64,000 nucleotides of DNA, from the NCBI RefSeq assembly GCF_963169125.1, contig NC_084801.1, positions 74,651,696 to 74,715,695 on the forward strand, in the 5' to 3' direction. Of the stretch, positions 33,187-40,908 are shown piece after piece. Every line of letters begins with the position of its first letter. Position 1 is the stretch's first letter. The notes beneath the pieces are model-generated. The model saw only the letters and a program-made list of their open reading frames with translations, ran no database searches and was not told the DNA's origin. Source of the DNA: Humulus lupulus. Its lineage: Eukaryota > Streptophyta > Magnoliopsida > Rosales > Cannabaceae. A program made the position numbers and the translations under genes.

Positions 33187-34686
33187 GATCTTGGACAGTC
33201 TCCAAACTCCTGGAGTTCGTGGTCATTGACTACTCCACTGCCTACAACGCCATTTTGGGACGACCTACGCTCATAGCTTTGGAGGCTGTCACGTCCATTT
33301 GCCACCTCGCGATGAAATTCCCTACTTCGAAGGGAATCTGCACTATCCATGGCGATCAGCTCGCTGCCAGGGAATGCTACAGCATTTCCATGATGGGAAA
33401 ATATAAACCTGGGTAGCTGGCAATGGCCATTCAAGGTGAAGAGGAATCTCAGGAACCCTTAGCAGATCCTGAGATTGAAAAACCTCAAAGTGCCGAGGGG
33501 GAAAATGTCGTCTTAAGTGAGGATATTGACCCCCGAATAGGCGAGGACAGATCCGAGCTCCAGGCGATTGAGGAGCTCGAGGAAGTGAACATTGATCCGC
33601 AGAACCATCACGGATGGTCAAGCTCGGGAAAAACCTCTGTAGCAAGAGGAAGGCGGAGCTGACCAAGTTTCTGCGAGATAACCTGGACGTGTTTGCCTGG
33701 TCCCATGAGGACATGGTGGGAATCAGCCCAAGTGTCATCATGCATACACTTCATCTGGATAAAAGCGTTCCTGCCAAGTCCCAGAAGCAAAGGCATTTAG
33801 GAACAACTCGAGCTGAAGCCCTAGAGGAAGAGGTAGCCCGGCTCAAGAAATGCGGGTTGCCAACCCCGTGCTGGTCCCGAAGCCTAATGGGAAATGGCGG
33901 ACCTGCATCGACTTCTCCGACCTGAATAAAGCCTGCCCCAAGGATTGCTTCTCATTGCCCAGGATTGATCAATTGGTAGATGCCACGGCAGGGCACGAGC
34001 TCATGTCCTTTATGGACGCGTACTCAGGCTACAATCAGATCGCGATGAATCCGACGGACCAGGAACACACCAGCTTCATGACCCCGACCAACGTCGATTG
34101 TTACAAGGTCTTGCCATTTGGTCTGAAGAACGCCGGAGCTACCTACCAAAGGCTAGTAAATAGAATGTTCGCAGACTAGATCAGAAAAAACATGGAAGTG
34201 TACGTTGATGACATGCTAGTCAAGTCAAAGACTGCCGATAACCATGTTTCCGACCTGGAAGAATGTTTTAAGATACTACGGGAATATGGCATGAGGCTCA
34301 ATCCACAGAAATGTACTTTTGGAGTCGCGTCAGGGAAATTCCTGGGGTTTATAGTCAATACCCGAGGAATCGAGGCAAACCCTGACAAGATCAGATCACT
34401 ACTCGAGCTTCCTTCGCCCAGGTCGCGAAAAGATGTCCAAGGCCTGACAGGAAGAGTGGCTGTCCTCAACCGGTTTATTTCCAAGTCCACCGATAAGTGT
34501 TTGCCCTTCTACAACCTGCTCCGAGGAAACAAGAAGTTTGATTGGAAAGTAGAATGCGAAAGCGCATTCCTCGACCTGAAGGCACATCTGGCTGAGCCGC
34601 TCGTGCTATCCAAGCCCAAGGCTGGAGAGCCTCTTTTTCTCTGCCTCGCTGTCACTGAGGACGCAGCTAGTGCCGTACTGGTATGA
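33187..34686 (+). pseudogene. E2 protease end, linker and reverse transcriptase
   Basis: This continues the E2 frame after E3. The protease end reads FVVIDYSTAYNAILGRP. The acidic linker follows with a TAG at about 33416. RT has CIDFSDLNKACPKD, SFMDAYSGYNQI, FGLKNAGATYQRL and YVDD at 34201-34212. A 1-bp deletion near 33607 and a 31-bp deletion near 33850 (which removes GFIREAKFPIW and shifts the frame) break it, as do a TAG at 34177 and a TGA at 34684-34686. All RT catalytic Asp residues are still present. Confidence 0.86.
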
Positions 34687-35616
34687 GAGGAGGACCAAGT
34701 TCAGAAACCAGTCTACTACATCAGCAAGAGACTTCTCGGGGCTGAGTCCCGATACCCGCTGATGGAGAAATTGGCGTTCTGCCTTATCATGGCTTCACAG
34801 AAGCTCAGGCCGTACTTCCAGTCCCACTCGATTCACGTCATGACCGATCAACTTTTAAGGCAGGTTTTGCAAAAACCTGAAACATCGGGACGTTTGTTAA
34901 AGTGGACCATCAAACTCAGTCAGTTCGATATTCTGTACACTCCGCGAACTGCTGTAAAATGTCAGGCCCTGGCCAATTTCATGGCAGAGTGCACGGGATT
35001 CCAGGAGGATCCCGCAGAACACTCACCCTATATCAGCTCGCCCCAGGCTTCGTGGAGGGTCTTTGAATATGGTTCATCCAACGAGAACGGCTCCGGAGCT
35101 GGAATCATTTTGATATCCCCCGAGGGACATAGATTCCACTCCGCACTGAGATTCGGATTCAAAGCCTCCAACAACGAGGCCGAATACGAAGCTTTGCTGG
35201 CGCCACCTCACTTACAGTGTTGAAGGCGAGCTCCGTCGGGACTGAGGATAGCCCAGGATTTGAAGGTAAGCTCCGTCCAGTGCTTCAGTGACTCCTAGCT
35301 CGTGGTAAACCAGGTTCTGGGCGAATATCAAGCACGGGGACCCAAGATGGCCGCCTATCTGGCGAAGGTAAAAGTTGAGGTGTCCGCGTTTGAGCGAGGC
35401 TCGATTGAACAGATACCTCGGGAGCAGAATGCTAACGCAGACGCTCTTGCCAAGCTCGCCACCTCTGGGGAAACGGAGACCTTGGGGCTAGTACCAGTCG
35501 AATTCCTGGAGAAACCAAGCGTAGACGATGTCAGGACGGAGGTCGAGATGATCGATGCCAGGCCGACCTGGATGACCCCCATCCTTGAATATCTCGTCGA
35601 GGGCAAAGCTACCTGA
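34687..35616 (+). pseudogene. E2 RNase H region and second RNase H
   Basis: The first RNase H is vestigial (VYYISKRLLGAESRYPLMEKLAFCLI, no DAS motif). The second RNase H begins near 35040. Its first catalytic Asp is changed: FEYGSSNENGSG, where E3 has FVDGSSNENDSG. The Glu motif NNEAEYEALL and the ADALAKLA motif remain. An insertion of about 35-40 bp near 35205, containing a partial copy of GGCGAGCTCCGTC, breaks the frame, and a TAG at about 35297 follows the SDS motif. The domain is dead. Confidence 0.84.
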
Positions 35617-36760
35617 AGGGCGTAACGATGGGGTGTTGTACCGACGTGGGCACTCCCTACCTCTCCTCCGGTGTGTTCTTCCAGGCGAAGCAAAGGCCAT
35701 CCTGCAGGAAGTGCACGAAGGATTTTGCGGAGACCACACTGGGGGGCAGAGTTTGGCCTTAAAGGTCCTGAGGCAAGGGTATTACTGGCCAACTCTGTCC
35801 AAAGACTCGATCTCATACGTGAAGAAGTACCACAAGTGCCAGCGATTCGCCGCAGTTTCCCGAGTTCCTCCAGTCGAGCTGAAGATGATCTCGTCCCCAT
35901 GGCCATTTTCCATTTGGGGGATAGACTTGGTTGGCACCCTCCCCACTGGAAAAGGCGGGGTCCGTTACGCCGTGGTAGCCATCGACTACTTTAAGAAGTG
36001 GGCTGAGGCAGAACCTTTGGCAACAATAACGTCCAAAAAAGTGCTTGACTTTGTGGTTAAGAGCATTATATGCCGGTTCGGCCTGCCTAAGAAGATCATT
36101 TACGACAACGGCACTCAGTTCGACAGCGACCTATTCACCAAGTTTTGTGAAAGATACGGAATCGTAAAAAGTTTCTCCTCCGTGGCCTATCCTCAGGCTA
36201 ATGGCCAGGTCGAAGCTGTCAACAAGACCCTAAAGGCGAGCCTCAAGAAGAGATTAGACGAAGCAAAGGGGGTCTGGCCAGAACAGCTCCCCCAGGTCCT
36301 ATGGGCATACCGGACAACACATCGGACTCCTACGGGTCATACTGCCTTTTCCCTAACCTTTGGGAGTGAGGCAGTCCTCGCTGTGGAAATTAAGGTGCTT
36401 TCGCATAGAGTCCAGTCTTACGACCAAGATCGAAACCACGAGCTCCTGTGCAATTCCCTCGATCTAGTTGATGAAAGGCGAGAGGATTCACAACTACAGC
36501 TCGCCCATTATCAGCAGAAAATCACTCGCTACTTCAACACCAAAGTCAAAAAACGTGCCTTTAGCGTTGGCGACTTGGTCCTAAGGAGAGTTTTCCTGGC
36601 CGGGAAAGATCCCAAAGATGGAGTTTTGGGACCAAACTGGGAAGGACCATACCAGGTCATCGAAATCATTAAGGAGGGAACTTATAAGTTAGCTCGACTT
36701 GATGGAGGGGCGGTCCCGCGGACTTGGAACGCCATCCACTTAAAGAAATATTATCAATGA
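35617..36760 (+). pseudogene. E2 integrase
   Basis: This is the longest clean pol piece in E2, open to its natural TGA at 36758-36760. The zinc region keeps its His residues (HEGFCGDHTGG), but the first Cys is lost (KKYHKCQ where E3 has KKCDRCQ). All three catalytic positions remain: WGIDLVG, YDNGTQF and GQVEAVN. The C-terminal region has VGDLVLRRVF and GPNWEGPYQV and ends RTWNAIHLKKYYQ. It complements E3, which keeps the zinc site but has lost the catalytic residues. Because E2 has lost the short segment duplicated in E3, its frame differs from the upstream RNase H frame. Confidence 0.88.
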
Positions 36761-37207
36761 TTCACTTGTAAGGCTTGGAAGGCCACTTTTTATGTATGAA
36801 TGAGAATCAAATTTTTGTACATATTTGCAAGTGTAATCTAAAGTAAGCACGAAAGACCCTTTCCCAGTTACTTGGGGGGCATATGGTGCCTGGATATAAC
36901 CAGGTCTCCTTAATGACTTAGAAGTTGATTTAAATCTATTGATCGTTGTTCTTCTTAAAGAGATCGAGATATGGATAAAAGTTAACACGAACTAAGTTTT
37001 CATATTAAGTTCCTGGTCCTAACCGGGTGATAAAACTTAGAAGTTGATTTAAATCTATTGATCGTTGTTCTTCCTAAAGAGCTCGAGATATGGTTAAAAG
37101 TTAACGCGAACTAAGCTTTTCAAAAAAAAAAGTTGTAACCAAAATGCGTAAAGGCAAGAAAGAGGATCAATTAAAAGCGTTAAATCAAATTTTCTCGAGG
37201 TGAAACA
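36761..37207 (+). repeat. E2 3' region with two tandem units
   Basis: Two units of the 119-bp repeat lie at about 36895-37118 (GAGATATGGATAAAAGTTAAC-type) in plus orientation. E3 has about nine. The rest is AT-rich and ends at a junction near 37225 that joins the truncated antisense gene to the sequence that lies beyond its stop codon in E3. Confidence 0.85.
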
Positions 37208-38490
37208 TCAGGTTAAGTAGTAAAACCCATCACCTCGCCCCCGCTGATCCGGGCTGGCCTTGAGGCAGAAAAAGTATAAAATGTCCGCTGGAGTGGGGAC
37301 CTCCCAGTCATGCTTCAAAAATAAATATCTCAACCCCGCCAACAACCGATAAGAGTTTGGGGGGAGCTGAAATGGTGCCAACCTCACATAATTGAGGAAG
37401 TCCGCGAAATACTGGTCCAGCGGGAGGAATGCCCCCGCCTTGAAATGCTCGCCGCTCCAGGCCGCGAATACCTCGTCGAGCGGCGCGCAGCTCCGCTCGC
37501 CTTCCGCGGGAGGTCGGGCCACCACAGATGTTCTCCCCAGGGCGATGTTGTGGGAGAGAAAGATTTTGTTGATCTTCGCCTGGTCGGTGACCTTCGAGAC
37601 GATCCTCTTCGCCTCAAAGAAGGCATCGGGGTGACCTCGACCTCCTGCTCCACCGCCGGCCCAAAGTTGGGGATTGGGGAGTCTGGCATCACCGCCTTTC
37701 CTTTGTCCTGCTGTGAGGCCGAGCTGCTGACAGTCTTCTTGGGAGCGTTCCTTTTCGGTGCCATCTGGTCGCCTAACGAACAAAAGAAAACATTTCAGAA
37801 AAGGCGACCCAAGCATGAGGAAAAATCAAAGTGTTATTTGCACGAGCTTAGGTAAGCCCAGCCCGTGGAGAGTGGGACCATGCGGTTCGATGAACACGCT
37901 CCCAACAGATCCCCGATTACTCGGAATTCGTGTGTCAGGAGGGTCTGGATAGAATTTTCCTTGGGGGGAAAGTTTCAGTAGGCAAAAATTGCAAAACCGC
38001 CTGTGAAGCGTGTTCCCTAAGCTACACGGTTTTGCACCCAAAGTTCCAAAACTCCTACCCAGAAATTTTCCCCAGAAAAAGCATCCTGTAAACCATACTC
38101 TTAAGTGATTTCCTACAACAAAAATACCCTAACCTAAAAATGCTTTCACCCTCCGTATCCACAAAACCCAGTAAACCCTTGCATGCGGCTATAGTAAAAT
38201 ATTTACCTAAGCTACAGTGAAATATATTTTCAAAACACACATGGTCAGGAAACTTACAGTGTTTGGCTGGGAGGTGGATGAAGGTATCGCCTAGGTGAAA
38301 GCTTCGTCGGAGTATTGGCTTCCAAAGCTTTGAAGAAATCCTTACGTCTGAGCTTCTTGAACGCTGAGTGTAGCAGTCACAGAGAAGAAGGTTTTTTCTT
38401 CTGAGATGAAGAGAGGAGAAGGAGAGAAGTTATGAGAAATTTCAAATGAAAGGGTGGTCCATGCGTAGGGTGGCCACCCCTTTTTATATA
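37208..38490 (-). pseudogene. E2 antisense gene, truncated
   Basis: This is the E2 copy of the antisense gene. The TATA box is at 38481-38490 (minus). A leader intron runs from the donor at 38256-38257 (CTGTAAGTTT) to the TTAG acceptor at 37773, 485 bp, against 496 bp in E3. The ATG is complementary to 37762-37764 (MAPKRNAPKK). A 1-bp deletion near 37632 shifts the frame; the body then reads DAFFEAKRIVSKVTD, PPNSYRLLAGLRYLF and PTPADILYFF. It stops at GFYYLT near 37225, where a deletion removes the remaining exons (about 2.1 kb by comparison with E3 without S3). The two stops in E3 exon 2 (20152, 20228) are absent here, so they are private to E3. Confidence 0.75.
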
Positions 38491-38735
38491 CGTGAAGGGT
38501 CACGTGTAGAGGGCCGTTGGATAGCCCTGATGAGGGATCCGAGGCCCTCCACTTGAAATACGAAACGATGGCTGGGCATAGGCTAGGCCATTAAATGCGG
38601 TTCTCGTAAGACGTACCATCACCAACCACGATGTTCCATGTATCAGGTGCCTGCGTAAGAGGTGGAATGTGAAGAGTTCATGGGGAAGCCTAAAAGTCCC
38701 TACTGTGGTCTTATACGACGTGGTATACCACGAGC

Positions 38736-38752
38736 AGGGGCTTGGGGGCAAA
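38736..38752 (+). promoter_or_regulatory. Polypurine tract of E2
   Basis: AGGGGCTTGGGGGCAAA directly precedes the TGTACGCCC of the 3' LTR. Confidence 0.85.
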
Positions 38753-39510
38753 TGTACGCCCTGATTTTCCCACTGGATGATTAGCAAGCTGAGCTGCGGC
38801 CTAATCATGATTATCTCGTGGACATCTCCAAGACCGGAGCTTCCGTCATAAGGCCGTACCTCCTTAGCTCGAGGAAACCCAAGGGTTCACCAAGATTGCC
38901 CAAGACTTGAGCCTGGACTCTGAAGGCCGAGGGTCGAGTTAAGTATCCAGCTCGTGGTACGAACTGAATATAGAGGCTATGACCCTTTGTAAAGTCAACA
39001 CACGCAAGGTAAATGTGCATATATCAAACATCACGTGTCTGATATGCCCCTGACTTCTCGGACACACAGCAGGAACGTGCGTATTCAGACACCCACGACT
39101 GGGTTGGGCCGTGCGGCCCATTATCTCCTTACCTATCGATTTGACCACACTTATGTGTCAGGTTTATGAATTAATCATGAATGTCACAGAGTTAATATGA
39201 TAGGTAAGAAGGTCACGGGATGACCTTCTTACCAACTCCCAGGTGCCTTCTCCTATAAATATGGAGACCCTGGGAGTTGATAGGGGTTGGATTATCTCTT
39301 GTAAGAAATATCCTGTAATCATATACCCATAATAGAGCAATAATATTGACTAGTGGAGTAGAAGGATTTTAACCATTGAACAACTTAAAAATCGTGTCTT
39401 GAGTCACCTTTCCATTTCCTAAGATCATATATCTGTTTCAGTTCATTATTAGCACTAATCCCTTTCTCTTCCTTTCTTAAATTACCTGTTGGCGAAGAAC
39501 CGCGTCAACA
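38753..39510 (+). repeat. 3' LTR of E2
   Basis: It runs from TGTACGCCCTG to GCGTCAACA, 758 bp, with TATAAATA at 39254-39261 and the inverted repeat near 39029-39053 (one arm base changed). It keeps a segment near 38930-38990 that is replaced by a short repeat in the 5' LTR. The CACAT target duplication follows at 39511-39515. Confidence 0.93.
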
Positions 39511-39515
39511 CACAT

Positions 39516-40582
39516 AAAATAAGAATTGAGCTTGAAGCTCAAGAACTTCATAAGAAAAACCAGAAACTACCCAGAAATTCAAATGATCAAACCCAGAAAT
39601 CCTTATCTTTAATGGAGAATCCGATCCTAGGTTGCCCTTAGTACCTTTCCAACTTTTAGCTCCTCAATTCCCCAATCTCAAATCCTTGAATTCCCATCCA
39701 AAAACTCAAATTCGGAAACAACTCGTCAAAGTCAGAAAATTCAGACCAAACTCTTTAAGCTTTACCTTAATTGAACTTTAATTCGAGAAGAACTTCCTAT
39801 CTTCACCAAGGACCCAAGTTCCAAGCTCTAGCCTAAACCTCCTCTGAGTTTACAGCTTCAAATTCCAGAAGAAAAGGTGAAGGGAGAGGAAATCGTGTGG
39901 GAGAGCAAAGAGTCTCTGTTTTTCTTCTTTCTTTCTTTCTTTCCTTCAGTTTCTACAATTTTCTACAACTTCCCCTAAGGGTAAATGGCAGAATAACACT
40001 TATCCTCTTTTATCAATCCAAAAGACCATTTTTCCCTCCCATCAAACCTAAGCCTTTAAACATTCCAAGGGCATTTTGGTCATTTGTTCCCAATTCCCGC
40101 TAATTCCTCGAGTGTCCCTAATAATTACCGCTTAAACCCTGTCACTTAATTAATCACCAATTATTTTCCTCAATGTCAAATAGTCTCCAATATATTTCCC
40201 AAATTCCCAGAAATACCCTTAGGCTCCCCCGAGCTGGGTATAAATCCCCACCGTGAATTTTTTGCTAAACCACTCACTAGGATCGCCTCGAGCCACAAGC
40301 TGCAAATATATCCACATAATAATGTGGTCTCAACAATTTATCACAAATAATCACGCTTATGCCCTCAATGAGCCAAAATTAAAAATATGCCCCTATAAGC
40401 TAAGCATGGCCTACATGCATACTAATACTCATAATCATGCACTCATATATCCATATAATCATATAATCATGCTTATCACATAATCATGCATTTAACCATT
40501 TAAATCACACATAAACCAATTATGCCCTCCCGACACACTAATCAAGGCCCTTAAGCCTCATTAGTAATTTTGGGTCGTTACA
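39516..40582 (-). repeat. 5' LTR of E1, 5' half
   Basis: This is the U3-side part of the E1 5' LTR, rejoining the sequence at 12366 once E2 is removed; together they give about 2.47 kb. On the minus strand it starts TGTAACGACCCAAAATTACT. CATGCA repeats are at 40410-40492. The GT1 motif near 39605 reads AAAGATAAGG and is mutated. Confidence 0.92.
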
Positions 40583-40587
40583 GAAGT

Positions 40588-40903
40588 TATATGCATTTTT
40601 ATATTATATGTAATATATGTGTGAATAGATGGATGCTTATTTTTATGAAGATAGATTCTTAACGGTTATTTATAATGGTGCTTTTGGGTTTATGAATTGT
40701 TCTTAAAATTTATAGCTGAAAAATGTAAACCAATTTAGGGCATAGGATTTTTTTAATTTTATTTTTGAAATTTGGGGTAAAATAATGTTGGAGTCCGAGC
40801 CCCAAGCTGCGCCAGCTAGCCCGTGTGCGCCTTCCAGGCACCACGTCTGCCTGCTGCCCAGTCCGCGACCCTGCACACAGTTTGCGCCCCTGCACATGCC
40901 CAA
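40588..40903. other. Host flank between E1 and E4
   Basis: AT-rich DNA up to about 40790 is followed by about 115 bp of GC-rich sequence. The GC-rich part continues at 51141-51230 beyond E4, so E4 inserted into one GC-rich block. I see no gene. Confidence 0.6.
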
Positions 40904-40908
40904 CCATG

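Larger units (their letters stand above)
12367..39510 (+). mobile_element. E2: Tat-lineage Ty3/gypsy element, hosting E3 and S2
   Basis: The order is 5' LTR 12367-13107, gag, protease, RT, RNase H, second RNase H, integrase, short repeat array, antisense gene remnant, polypurine tract and 3' LTR 38753-39510. The target duplication CACAT is exact (12362-12366, 39511-39515). Without E3 and S2 it is about 9.8 kb. The second, archaeal-type RNase H and the antisense gene after pol place it in the Tat lineage. Multiple stops, two frameshifts in pol and a truncated antisense gene make it defective. Confidence 0.93.
1615..40582 (-). mobile_element. E1: outer Ty3/gypsy element, Tekay-type chromovirus, with nested insertions
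   Basis: On the minus strand the order is 5' LTR (10965-12366 plus 39516-40582), iMet-type primer site, gag, protease, RT, RNase H, integrase with an atypical chromodomain, polypurine tract and 3' LTR (1615-4111). Flanks GAGGT (1610-1614) and GAAGT (40583-40587) are a target duplication with one change. E2 interrupts the 5' LTR, and S1 replaces part of the integrase. Removing E2 leaves about 11.8 kb. LTRs near 2.5 kb, the gag motif FRRQHAPTFDGGPDPL and the C-terminal ATWELD...YPELF block point to the Tekay/Del lineage. The reading frame has many stops, so it is non-autonomous. Confidence 0.9.
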
